Assembly: GCA_025924755.1 (NCBI GenBank)
Contig: JAICHT010000003.1
Location: 1-32,413 of the forward strand
Reading direction: 5' to 3'
Length of the DNA: 32,413 nucleotides
DNA from: Chitinophagaceae bacterium
GTDB lineage: Bacteria > Bacteroidota > Bacteroidia > Chitinophagales > Chitinophagaceae
This document shows positions 17,502 to 25,455 of this stretch, piece by piece. The first letter of the stretch is position 1, and each line of letters begins with the position of its first letter. A program made the position numbers and the translations under genes. The notes under the pieces are model-generated. The model saw only the letters and a program-made list of their open reading frames with translations, was not told the origin of the DNA and did no database searches.

Positions 17502-18749
17502 TTATTCTTTTTCAAATTCTGCCTTCAATATATTCTTTACATCTTCAATAGTTTCTTTTTCGAGGTCAGTTCTGCGCTCCAGTTCCTCTACCGTTAAATC
17601 CAGCACGCTACGGGCTGTATCACAACCAATACGCTTTAATTCATCAATAATCCACGGCTCTATTTCGTCGCTGAATTCTTCCAGATCAATATCAAATTCT
17701 TCTACTTCACCTTCATTATCCCTGTATACATCTATATCATACCCGGTTAAATCGCAGGCGAGTTTAATATTTACACCCCGCCGGCCAATAGCCAGTGATA
17801 CCTGGTCGGGCTTTAAATATACACTGGCATGTTTCGATTCGTTATCCAGCTCCATAGAGGTAATCTTAGCCGGTGTCAGGGAGCGTTGAATAAGTAATTG
17901 CGTATTGTTTGTCCAGTTGATAACGTCTATATTTTCGTTCTTCAGTTCTCTTACAATACCGTGGATGCGGCTTCCTTTCATACCAACGCAGGCGCCTACA
18001 GGATCAATACGGTCGTCATAAGATTCTACGGCTACTTTTGCCCTTTCTCCGGGATCGCGAACAATCTTTTTAATAACGATTAAGCCATCAAAGATTTCAG
18101 GTACTTCTATTTCCAACAATTTTGCCAGAAATTCGGGCGCCGTACGTGATAAGATGATTACAGGCGTATTATTTTTCATATCCACCTTTTTTACAACTGC
18201 CCGTGTACTTTCACCTTTCTTGAAATAATCCTGCGGAATTTGTTCGCTTTTTGGTAAAATCAACTCGTTTCCTTCTTCATCCAACAGTAAAATTTCTTTT
18301 TTCCATACCTGGTATACTTCGGCGCTGATGATTTCACCTATGCGGTCGCCATATTTTTTGGCTAATACATTTTTCTTTAAATCGCCAATGCGGCTGGCCA
18401 GCGTTTGCTTGGCGGCCAATATAGCGCGGCGGCCAAAATCATACAGGTCAATGGCTTCATATAATTCCTCTCCCACCTCAAAATCTGGTTCTACTTTAAT
18501 GGCATCTTTGTATTCAATTTCTTCATTCGTATTGTATATGTCGCCGTCTTCTACAATAGTGCGGCGGCGAAAGATTTCCAGGTCTCCTTTTTCTGCATTT
18601 ACAATTACGTCAAAGTTTTCATCGCTACCATACTTTTTACGGAGCAATGTTTTAAATACATCTTCCACAACACGCATTAGCGTTGGGCGATCAATATTTT
18701 CGGCATCTTTAAATTCCTGAAATGCCTCTATCAAATTAATACTTGCCAT
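17502..18749 (-). CDS. nusA: Transcription termination/antitermination factor NusA
   Basis: The 415-residue protein binds RNA polymerase and nascent RNA and modulates pausing, termination and antitermination. It has an N-terminal polymerase-binding domain (about 1-125), an S1 domain (about 130-200) and tandem KH domains (about 205-345; visible as DPVGACVGMKGSRI and SLAIGRRGVNIKLA, both with the GxxG loop). A short acidic, helix-hairpin-helix-like C-terminal part (about 365-415; IGCDTARSVLDL) follows. It sits 42 bp after rimP and 116 bp before infB in the conserved operon order. Confidence 0.97.
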   Translation of the reverse strand: MASINLIEAFQEFKDAENIDRPTLMRVVEDVFKTLLRKKYGSDENFDVIVNAEKGDLEIFRRRTIVEDGDIYNTNEEIEYKDAIKVEPDFEVGEELYEAIDLYDFGRRAILAAKQTLASRIGDLKKNVLAKKYGDRIGEIISAEVYQVWKKEILLLDEEGNELILPKSEQIPQDYFKKGESTRAVVKKVDMKNNTPVIILSRTAPEFLAKLLEIEVPEIFDGLIVIKKIVRDPGERAKVAVESYDDRIDPVGACVGMKGSRIHGIVRELKNENIDVINWTNNTQLLIQRSLTPAKITSMELDNESKHASVYLKPDQVSLAIGRRGVNIKLACDLTGYDIDVYRDNEGEVEEFDIDLEEFSDEIEPWIIDELKRIGCDTARSVLDLTVEELERRTDLEKETIEDVKNILKAEFEKE

Positions 18750-18791
18750 ACAATTTTTATTTTCAATTCACGATTTTCGGTACCGTAACTG

Positions 18792-19262
18792 TTAGAATTT
18801 TACCTGAATTTTTGTACTTTTTATATTATCAAACAATATTGCTTCTTCCTGGTTTTGCTTAGTTTTTCCTTTACCGGTTTCAAATGCTATTACAATACCG
18901 TCTTCCGTAGCCGCTACTAATTTACCTTCTTTTTTACTACTGTCGTTTAGCAGCACCTCTACATACCTTCCAATATTTTTTTTATACTGGCGAAACTTTT
19001 TTAACGGTTCATTTAAATCGGGCGATGAAACTTCTAAAGAATAATTGCCGTCAGGGAACAGGCCGCTTTCTTCTATATCCTTATACAGCCTGCGATTGTA
19101 TTGTATTAAGGTAGAAAGATTAATACCCTCATCCGCATCCAAAAACACCTTTATATTGTTGGTAGGCTTAATTTTTATATCCACTAAAAAATGAGAAGGA
19201 TGGCCTTCTAATAAGGTAGTAATTTTTTGCGCTATATCCTGAATTTGACTTTCGTTCTGCAT
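18792..19262 (-). CDS. rimP: Ribosome maturation factor RimP
   Basis: The 156-residue cytosolic protein is needed for 30S subunit maturation. The family signature is LEVSSPDLNEPLK (about residues 77-89; usual form LEVSSPGLDRPL). An N-terminal alpha/beta domain precedes it and an Sm-like C-terminal domain with KKNIGRYVEVLL follows. The length is normal. It is the first gene of rimP-nusA-infB, with its own promoter and a hairpin just before the start codon. Confidence 0.93.
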   Translation of the reverse strand: MQNESQIQDIAQKITTLLEGHPSHFLVDIKIKPTNNIKVFLDADEGINLSTLIQYNRRLYKDIEESGLFPDGNYSLEVSSPDLNEPLKKFRQYKKNIGRYVEVLLNDSSKKEGKLVAATEDGIVIAFETGKGKTKQNQEEAILFDNIKSTKIQVKF

Positions 19263-19271
19263 ATTTAATAG

Positions 19272-19300
19272 AAGAAGGGAACGGTCTTCGTTCCCTTCTT
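19272..19300 (-). promoter_or_regulatory. 12-bp hairpin in the rimP leader
   Basis: AAGAAGGGAACG (19272-19283) pairs perfectly with CGTTCCCTTCTT (19289-19300) around a 5-nt loop. On the transcript it ends 9 nt before the rimP start codon, inside the short leader downstream of the predicted promoter. It could limit ribosome access or stabilise the mRNA. Confidence 0.55.
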
Positions 19301-19317
19301 TCGTTTCATTGCTGCTG

Positions 19318-19350
19318 CAAAGGTAAGATAAACGTTAATTATCATCCAAA
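19318..19350 (-). promoter_or_regulatory. Promoter of the rimP-nusA-infB operon
   Basis: The minus strand has TTTG (19350-19347), a 21-bp spacer, then TACCTTTG (19325-19318), an exact Bacteroidota TAnnTTTG -7 element. Transcription would begin near 19311, giving a leader of about 50 nt that contains the 12-bp hairpin. Confidence 0.55.
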
Positions 19351-19365
19351 TAATTTCTCCTGCTT

Positions 19366-19373
19366 TACCTTTG
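19366..19373 (+). promoter_or_regulatory. -7 element for the DUF4834-like gene
   Basis: TACCTTTG is an exact TAnnTTTG match 7 bp before the ATG at 19381, implying a very short leader. It mirrors the rimP -7 element: the two form a 9-bp inverted repeat (19318-19326 and 19365-19373). Confidence 0.45.
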
Positions 19374-19380
19374 TTTTATC

Positions 19381-19620
19381 ATGATTTTATCTTTTCTTTT
19401 TTATTTCTTTTTATGCTACCTGGTGTATAGGCTGGTTTTTAATTTCATTATACCAATTTATAAAACTACCCGGCATATAAAAAAAGGATTTAATTCCATG
19501 AAGGATCAAATGAATCAGCATGGACAAGACGGTAGCTTTTCAACCGGGCAGGCAGATCCAGTTAAAAAACCGAATACGAAAAACATGGGTGAGTATATAG
19601 ATTTTGAAGATATAAAATAA
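19381..19620 (+). CDS. Small membrane protein, DUF4834-like
   Basis: The 79-residue protein has one hydrophobic helix at the N-terminus (about residues 2-26, LSFLFYFFLCYLVYRLVF). A basic juxtamembrane stretch, a polar Gln/Gly-rich linker and the C-terminus GEYIDFEDIK follow. The helix plus the terminal G-[DE]Y-[VI]DFE motif is typical of DUF4834 proteins of Bacteroidota, whose function is unknown. It is divergent from rimP, and a tRNA gene follows 54 bp downstream. Confidence 0.75.
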   Translation: MILSFLFYFFLCYLVYRLVFNFIIPIYKTTRHIKKGFNSMKDQMNQHGQDGSFSTGQADPVKKPNTKNMGEYIDFEDIK

Positions 19621-19658
19621 ACTTTTATTATTTTTTTCTTCCTTTAAAAAGACAGCTG

Positions 19659-19666
19659 TATTTTTG
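19659..19666 (+). promoter_or_regulatory. -7 element for the tRNA gene
   Basis: TATTTTTG is an exact TAnnTTTG match ending 8 bp before the first base of the tRNA, the spacing expected for a dedicated promoter. Confidence 0.6.
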
Positions 19667-19674
19667 CAGGCCGC

Positions 19675-19748
19675 GGACCCTTAGCTCATTCGGTTAGAGC
19701 AACAGACTCATAATCTGTGGGTGGTTGGTTCGATTCCAACAGGGTCCA
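19675..19748 (+). tRNA. tRNA with CAU anticodon; elongator Met or Ile2 (lysidine-type)
   Basis: All arms of a 74-nt cloverleaf are present: acceptor GGACCCT/AGGGTCC, D-stem GCTC/GAGC, anticodon stem ACAGA/TCTGT with loop CTCATAA (anticodon CAU), a 5-nt variable loop, T-stem GTTGG/CCAAC with loop TTCGATT, and discriminator A. The terminal CCA is not encoded. C4-G69 and C5-G68 in the acceptor resemble tRNA-Ile2, the substrate of the lysidine synthase TilS, more than E. coli elongator tRNA-Met. An initiator is unlikely because the first base pair is a normal G-C. A promoter element and a terminator flank the gene. Confidence 0.93.
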
Positions 19749-19749
19749 C

Positions 19750-19786
19750 AAAAAAGGTTATAAGAGCCCATCTTGTAACCTTTTTT
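19750..19786 (+). terminator. Intrinsic terminator of the tRNA gene
   Basis: AAAAAAGGTTA (19750-19760) pairs with TAACCTTTTTT (19776-19786), with extra pairs toward the loop, directly after the tRNA and ending in a T-run. Confidence 0.75.
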
Positions 19787-19803
19787 ATTTTCACTGTCCG
19801 TTA

Positions 19804-20195
19804 TCAAGTTAGTGATCTTTTGTTGCTTCCACCTCTCCGGAAAAAAGTGATTAAAGGGCGGCTCTCTTCTTTAGCAGCTTTACCATTGCTATTTAAAAGC
19901 AGTTGGGTAATGACACTGTCTTTTTCGTTAACAAGGTCCACAAACAAATGCGTACTTTTTGTGCTCACTTTTGAGATATGGATTGCAAAAGAAACGCACG
20001 GAACCAAACGTTTTCTCCTGATTTGTATACAGACTTATCAGTGGTGAGGTAAGAGCTTGCCCTTTCCTGTGCCCTGACTTTTTTAATTAACTGGACGGAT
20101 AAGGAGTCTAAAGATTGAACCAAAGCCTCTTGAGATAAAGCCGCCAGCGTTAAGAAATTTAATAAGCAAAGAAAAATGGCTTTAGCAAGAAACAT
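19804..20195 (-). pseudogene. Decayed N-terminal remnant of a large secreted MG2-type protein
   Basis: From 20195 the minus strand encodes a signal peptide (LNFLTLAALSQ), a short helical stretch and DKSVYKSGENVWFRAFLL. This is the typical opening of an alpha-2-macroglobulin MG2-like domain, as found in 800-900-residue Bacteroidota surface proteins. The frame stops at 19965 after SQK. In another frame the logical continuation VSTKSTHLFVDLVNEKDSVI resumes at once. Losing one A from an A5 run (CAAAAAGTG to CAAAAGTG, near 19976) explains both. After LLLNSNGKA the sequence no longer looks like the family and stops at 19804, so the rest is gone. The remnant sits between the tRNA terminator and the SusC/SusD locus. 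Confidence 0.72.
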
Positions 20196-20325
20196 GTTTA
20201 CCTCATATCAGTGCTTTCTAAATTAAACTATTTATTCAATTTAATAAATAAGAAGAAATATTCTTTCTATTAGCCTATCAACGCAGCTAACCATTGGCCG
20301 TTGACATGTATTTTCTTTTTATCCT
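20196..20325. other. A/T-rich spacer without recognisable features
   Basis: I see no credible gene, RNA or promoter consensus here. The stretch lies between the start of the remnant and the susD terminator, and both flanking genes are on the minus strand. Confidence 0.4.
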
Positions 20326-20358
20326 AAAAAAAATGAGCTGCCTGCAGGCAGCTCATTT
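20326..20358 (-). terminator. Intrinsic terminator of susC-susD
   Basis: A perfect 28-bp palindrome (20331-20358) with GC-rich core GAGCTGCC/GGCAGCTC is followed on the minus strand by eight T's (20333-20326). It lies 22 bp after the susD stop codon. Confidence 0.85.
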
Positions 20359-20380
20359 AAGTTTTACAAGAGGAATAAGT

Positions 20381-22198
20381 TTAATAAAGTGGGTTCTGCA
20401 CCAGCTTATTATTCCGGTTTATTTCATCCAGCTTAATAGGCAAGAAATAGAAGCGTGGATCCCAGGCTCTATCCTGTGCATTTATAATGCTGTATGTAGG
20501 TGCGCCAATAACTTTTGAAGTATAATCGCTTTTTGTAGCGCTTGCATCTACTTTATAATCTATCCGAACTCCTTTTGCATTTTGATAAGCGTCCGGAGCA
20601 ATCATCCAGCGGCGTACATCAAAGTAACGTTGATCCTCAAACGCTAATTCAATACGGCGCTCATTGCGATAGCGATCCACCAGTGCCTGTCCGGCATCGG
20701 TAATATCGGGCATAGCTGCTCTTTTCCGAATCATATTGATATAGGTTTTGGCTTCGTCTTCTTGTCCAAGCCCTATACATGCTTCTGCATAGTTTAATAT
20801 AATTTCTGAGTAACGGATGTAACGCCAAGGCAGATCCTGCTTATCATATTGCGCATTTATTGAAGGATCAATAAACTTACGCATATAATAGCCAGTATAG
20901 CTTCCGTTCCAATCTTCCAGCGGGCTGTTACGGGTATCTAAACCAGGGATAACTGTACCATCGGGCTTGTTGTAATAACCTGCCTGAACAATACCAACCG
21001 GATCAATAGCGGCAGCATCTACAGGGCGTGGCCTCCATTTAGCGCCATCATAATTTATAGAAGCATAAAAGCGGGGATCGCGGTTTTGATATGGGGCTGC
21101 ACCTTCTGCCGGATTCGTCCACGAAAACTTAGTTCCATCTTTCATTTCATAAGCATCTACCATCTGGCCTATTGGCGTATTGCTACCCCAGCCATGCCAG
21201 CCATTTGGATTATTGTACAAGCCGGGATTATATCCATCCCAGTTCTCATCAATCTTAACGGTGAAATAGTGCAGGTAAATATCTTCCGGGTTATCTCTGG
21301 AAAGAAAGATGTTGCTATAATTTTTTGTTGCTTCATCCGTTGATGCAGGATTGGGCATATACAGGCTATATTGGCCCAGGTCTATTACAGCCTTTGCAGC
21401 ATCTTTAGCGGCTTGCCAGCGGGCTGTTCTATCGCCGCCGGTATACCCGATTAATTCCTTATTGGCATAACCGCTGGCCCATGCACCATTGTTATTGTAT
21501 AAATCGCTGGCGGCATATAATAATACTCTTGACTTTAAAGCCAGGGCAGCTCCTTTGGTAGCACGGCCTTTGTTTACGCCATCATAGCTAAGCGGCAACA
21601 AACTGGCAGCTGAATCCAGATCAGACACTATGAAATTGATACATTCTTCATAAGTATTCCGGGGTACGTTAAAATCATCATTCAACCCAAATGTTTTTGT
21701 AATGATGGGAACGCCACCATACATAGAAACCAGATCGTGGTACAAATAAGCCCTTAAAAAATGCACCTCTCCTTTCATGCGGTCTTTATCAGCCGGGTTA
21801 TCGAAAGGCACACCGTCTATTCTTTCGAAGAAAATATTAGCTTGCCGTACAAACTGGTACACCATGCTCCAGTTCATAAGCCGCTGCCGGTTAGCCGTCC
21901 AGAAGCCTGCATCAAAAATGCTCAAATCGCTGGGTGTTATTAAGCTCTTGGTAACATTGCTGCTACCAAAGTCGGCATTATAAGATGTTTCATCTACCAT
22001 AGAAGACATCATGATATTACTAAAACCATGCGGTATACCTAAGTAGATGTTATTGACAAATGTTTGTACCAGTGAAGGATCTTTCCATACAGCCACATCG
22101 GAAAATTTATCCAACGGCTGCAGGTTCATAAAATCTTTTTTACACGAAGCAGCCCCTATCAAAACAGCCGCTACCAATATATAATACACTCGTTTCAT
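20381..22198 (-). CDS. SusD/RagB-family outer-membrane nutrient-binding lipoprotein
   Basis: The 605-residue lipoprotein has a signal peptide with lipobox GAASC (C19). A SusD-like N-terminal region (FMNLQPLDKFSD..., about 24-200) is followed by the RagB/SusD C-terminal domain. Typical segments are RAYLYHDLVSMYGGVPI, YSEIILNYAEACIGLG, YINMIRKRAAMPDI and RRIELAFEDQRYFDVRRW. SusD proteins form a lid over the SusC channel and bind the oligosaccharide or peptide ligand at the cell surface. The gene starts 19 bp after susC and ends at a strong terminator. The ligand cannot be told from the sequence, and no hydrolase lies in this unit. Confidence 0.95.
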   Translation of the reverse strand: MKRVYYILVAAVLIGAASCKKDFMNLQPLDKFSDVAVWKDPSLVQTFVNNIYLGIPHGFSNIMMSSMVDETSYNADFGSSNVTKSLITPSDLSIFDAGFWTANRQRLMNWSMVYQFVRQANIFFERIDGVPFDNPADKDRMKGEVHFLRAYLYHDLVSMYGGVPIITKTFGLNDDFNVPRNTYEECINFIVSDLDSAASLLPLSYDGVNKGRATKGAALALKSRVLLYAASDLYNNNGAWASGYANKELIGYTGGDRTARWQAAKDAAKAVIDLGQYSLYMPNPASTDEATKNYSNIFLSRDNPEDIYLHYFTVKIDENWDGYNPGLYNNPNGWHGWGSNTPIGQMVDAYEMKDGTKFSWTNPAEGAAPYQNRDPRFYASINYDGAKWRPRPVDAAAIDPVGIVQAGYYNKPDGTVIPGLDTRNSPLEDWNGSYTGYYMRKFIDPSINAQYDKQDLPWRYIRYSEIILNYAEACIGLGQEDEAKTYINMIRKRAAMPDITDAGQALVDRYRNERRIELAFEDQRYFDVRRWMIAPDAYQNAKGVRIDYKVDASATKSDYTSKVIGAPTYSIINAQDRAWDPRFYFLPIKLDEINRNNKLVQNPLY

Positions 22199-22217
22199 AA
22201 TAATTTATTTAACTCTT

Positions 22218-25200
22218 TTAGAAAGTAACAGATATACCTGCATTGATAATTTTTTGCAACGGATAGCTTTGACCTCCCGTGCTTACATTACTACCGGTAG
22301 CACTACCATTGCTGTACGTTAATTCCGGATCAAAGTCTTTCATATCCGGGGCATAGGTAAGCAGGTTATATGCATTTACATATACTCGTAAGGCTTGTAT
22401 AGTAGCCTTGCGCAGTATGGCTGCCGGAATATTATATCCTATTTCAATATTCTTTAGCCGTATGTAATCGGTTTTATGTAACCAGAAGGTATTGGCCTGT
22501 CCTACCCAATATTCGTTACCTCGGTTAAAAGTGCGTGGCCCAGAAGCATCGGGGTTCTCCGGCGTCCAACGATTTTTAGCAAATGACTCTAAAAAGTTAC
22601 CTATTTCGCCCGATTCTGTTGAGATATACCGAACACCACCAGCTGCTCCCTGCACCAAAGCAGAAAAGTCAAAGCCTTTAAATTGCAACGCCAATGTGAC
22701 ACCACCGTTAAATGTAGGCAGATCTGATTTTTGAATCCTGATCTGATCCAACGCGTCAATTTTACCATCGCCATTAACATCGGCAAAAATTACATCGCCA
22801 GGGCGGGCACCATCTAAATGCGGATATTTATTTACAGCTGCTGAATCTCTGAATATGCCAATGGCTTTGTAATATAAGGTGCTTCCGATAGGATAGCCGG
22901 TTGACTTTTGATAATCGGGCAAGCCGGATGGCTCATCCCAGAAATCGATTCTGTTTTTAGAATAGCCGCCATTGAACCCAATTTGGTAAGTAACCTGGCC
23001 TACTTTATTATTATAATTAATGCCAAAGTCAAAACCCCTGTTCGATACCTTTCCTATATTTTCCCGTGGTGGCGTAAACCCTGCGGTTGTAGGTATAGAA
23101 GCGTTGCGGGTGATTAAAATTCCGGTTCTTTTATATTGAAAATAATCGGCTGTAATAGAAAGCCTGTTGTTCAGCAAAGTGGCATCAAAGCCTACATTGC
23201 GCTGATCAGCGGTTTCCCAGGTAGCATTTGGATTGGGTACCAATGCTTCGTACAAGGTAGAATTTTCCACATTACCATTGGTTACAAATGGTAGCGATGG
23301 ATTCCATGTTTGAGCTCTGATACCGCCTAAACTGTAAATAGAAAGATACTGCCATTCCGGAATTTGGTCGTTACCGGTACGGCCCCACGATGCTCTTAAT
23401 TTAAAAGTGTTGATGAAGGCCAGGCTTTCTTTCCAGAAATTTTCATCCGAGATTTTATACCCTAAAGAAACACCCGGGAAGAATCCAAAACGATGGGCTT
23501 CCGGAAATATGTAAGACCCCTGGTATCTCCATACAAATTCTGCTAAAAGTTTTTCTTTGTAGTTATAATTTACTCTTCCAAAATAGTTAAGACGGGCTTG
23601 TGTAAAAGCAGAACCATTGTTGGTTAAATAGGCATCTTGCGCACCGGCAAATAGCTGGTCTAATACCGGCGATATAAAGTTTCTGCGATAGGCGCTGAAA
23701 TTATCGCCTTTGCCTGTAATTTTTTCTGCACCCACCAGGAACTTGATATTATGATCGGCAGCTATAGTAGTTTCGTAATTAATCAATCCGTTCAATAAAA
23801 TGTTTTGATTGTCCGCTGTGTTTTCACTTAAAGCCGGGCTGGAGAAGCCTTTTTGCGCTTTTGTAAGTATCGGCTGGTTATTCGCATCAAACCCGCCAAA
23901 AGAATACAGGTACCAAGGAGTTTGCCATACTTTATGAAAGTCAAAACCCTTATCAATAGCCGCATTGCCGGTTAATGTTAAACCTTTCACCCATGGCACT
24001 TTAATATTGATTTTTCCATTTGAGTTCAACACATAATATTTATCGTGGTCGTAACCGGTGGCTTTGGTACTTACCACTACCGGGTTATCGCCATACTCAA
24101 TATCAGGGCCGGGTACGCCATTAGGCCAGAACGCCGTTTCGTTTGGCTTTCCACGCATTACCATTCTAAAAATACTGCCTGCGGAGCGGGTAGGAAAGTT
24201 GCGGTCTTCCATACGGCCGGCTACATCAAAAGCAAGAGAGATGTACTTATTTACATTAGCATCCAGGTTGGTTCTGAAGTCATATTGATTGTACTTGGTG
24301 CCGCTATTATAATAATATCCCTCCTGAGATTTGCCAGAAAGAGAAACGAAATATTTTACATTTTCGCTTCCGCCATTAATAGAAACATTACTATAGTTTT
24401 GGCCGGACCATGGTCTCAATACTTCTTTAAACCAATCAGTATTCGGGTGTCCCCAAGGATCGGAGCCATCTTTATATTTTTGAATATCGTCTGCAGTATA
24501 TTTGGGAGCACGGCCGGCATATGCGTTTATTTCATTAATCATGGTAGCATAGGTAGCTGCATCTGCCATTTTGGGTATTACCGTAGGCCGGCCTTCCCCC
24601 TGGTTAAAGCTAGCTGTAATAGTAGGTTTGCCCGTTTTGCCCCGCTTGGTAGTAACCAATATTACTCCATTGGCTGCCTGTGCTCCATAGATAGCTGCCG
24701 ATGCATCTTTTAATACCGAAATACTTTCTATAGTGCTGGGGTCTATCCTGTCTAAAGAACGACCGGGTATACCATCCACCACTATCAAAGGGTTATTATT
24801 ACCCAGCGTGTTTACTCCGCGGATTCTTAAAACAGACCCGTCCGAACCCGGTTCGCCACTTGGCGTTACAGTTACAAGGCCTGGCAAGCGGACGCCTAAA
24901 CTGTTACTCACGTTCATAGCCGGCGACTTTGCAATCTCGGTACCTTTCACAGAACTTACGGAACCTGTAAGGGTCGCTTTCTTTTGTACACCATATCCTA
25001 CCACCACCACCTGGTTTAGCTCCTGCGTAGTTGATTGTAATTGAACAGTGATATTGGTATGGTTATTAATTTTTACCTCCTGGCTGCTGAAGCCAATAGA
25101 ACTTACTACCAGCGTTCCGTTGGCAGGCGCATTAATAGTAAACCTTCCATTGGCATCGGTTTGAGTGGCTGCGGAAGAGCCTTTTACAGCAACAGTTACA

Positions 25201-25379
25201 CCTGCTAAAGCTGAATCGGCAGAGCTAACTCTACCCGTAATGGTTTTTTGCTGCGCAAATAGCGAAGCAGAAATACTACAAAAAAGAAAAAGAAAAAATA
25301 ACCTGAAGTTTTGAGGATAATTTATAAACTTTTTGTGCTTACTAAAAACACGTTTCCCTTTCGGCAACCAATTTTTCAT
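22218..25379 (-). CDS. SusC/RagA-family TonB-linked outer-membrane transporter
   Basis: The 1053-residue protein has an unusually long basic n-region before its signal helix (hydrophobic core about 27-42, cleavage near LFAQQ). It is followed by a carboxypeptidase-regulatory-like domain (about 45-120), a TonB box around VVVGYG, the plug (about 130-250; SLGVRLPGL and VLKDASAAIYGAQAANGV) and a C-terminal beta-barrel ending INAGISVTF. It should form the TonB-dependent channel that imports the ligand captured by SusD. No other ATG lies before the signal helix, which supports the start at 25379. The gene heads a two-gene unit with susD and has a 769-bp gene-free region upstream with a repeat/palindrome cluster. 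Confidence 0.95.
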   Translation of the reverse strand: MKNWLPKGKRVFSKHKKFINYPQNFRLFFLFLFCSISASLFAQQKTITGRVSSADSALAGVTVAVKGSSAATQTDANGRFTINAPANGTLVVSSIGFSSQEVKINNHTNITVQLQSTTQELNQVVVVGYGVQKKATLTGSVSSVKGTEIAKSPAMNVSNSLGVRLPGLVTVTPSGEPGSDGSVLRIRGVNTLGNNNPLIVVDGIPGRSLDRIDPSTIESISVLKDASAAIYGAQAANGVILVTTKRGKTGKPTITASFNQGEGRPTVIPKMADAATYATMINEINAYAGRAPKYTADDIQKYKDGSDPWGHPNTDWFKEVLRPWSGQNYSNVSINGGSENVKYFVSLSGKSQEGYYYNSGTKYNQYDFRTNLDANVNKYISLAFDVAGRMEDRNFPTRSAGSIFRMVMRGKPNETAFWPNGVPGPDIEYGDNPVVVSTKATGYDHDKYYVLNSNGKINIKVPWVKGLTLTGNAAIDKGFDFHKVWQTPWYLYSFGGFDANNQPILTKAQKGFSSPALSENTADNQNILLNGLINYETTIAADHNIKFLVGAEKITGKGDNFSAYRRNFISPVLDQLFAGAQDAYLTNNGSAFTQARLNYFGRVNYNYKEKLLAEFVWRYQGSYIFPEAHRFGFFPGVSLGYKISDENFWKESLAFINTFKLRASWGRTGNDQIPEWQYLSIYSLGGIRAQTWNPSLPFVTNGNVENSTLYEALVPNPNATWETADQRNVGFDATLLNNRLSITADYFQYKRTGILITRNASIPTTAGFTPPRENIGKVSNRGFDFGINYNNKVGQVTYQIGFNGGYSKNRIDFWDEPSGLPDYQKSTGYPIGSTLYYKAIGIFRDSAAVNKYPHLDGARPGDVIFADVNGDGKIDALDQIRIQKSDLPTFNGGVTLALQFKGFDFSALVQGAAGGVRYISTESGEIGNFLESFAKNRWTPENPDASGPRTFNRGNEYWVGQANTFWLHKTDYIRLKNIEIGYNIPAAILRKATIQALRVYVNAYNLLTYAPDMKDFDPELTYSNGSATGSNVSTGGQSYPLQKIINAGISVTF

Positions 25380-25404
25380 GGCAAGTAATAGTTTGATTTA
25401 AAAT

Positions 25405-25455
25405 TTTAGATGCAGTAACCGCACAATATTGTGCATGCGTACCCTTTAGATGCAG
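25405..25455. promoter_or_regulatory. Direct repeats flanking a 14-bp palindrome upstream of susC
   Basis: TTTAGATGCAG occurs exactly twice (25405-25415 and 25445-25455), 40 bp apart, on either side of the perfect palindrome GCACAATATTGTGC (25421-25434). The cluster begins 26 bp before the susC start codon. A 40-bp period is close to four helical turns, suggesting protein binding on one DNA face. Confidence 0.5.

Noticed and set aside
24045..24713. Plus-strand frame of 222 residues inside susC
   Set aside because: The opposite strand encodes a clear SusC barrel; the antisense product has no recognisable family features.
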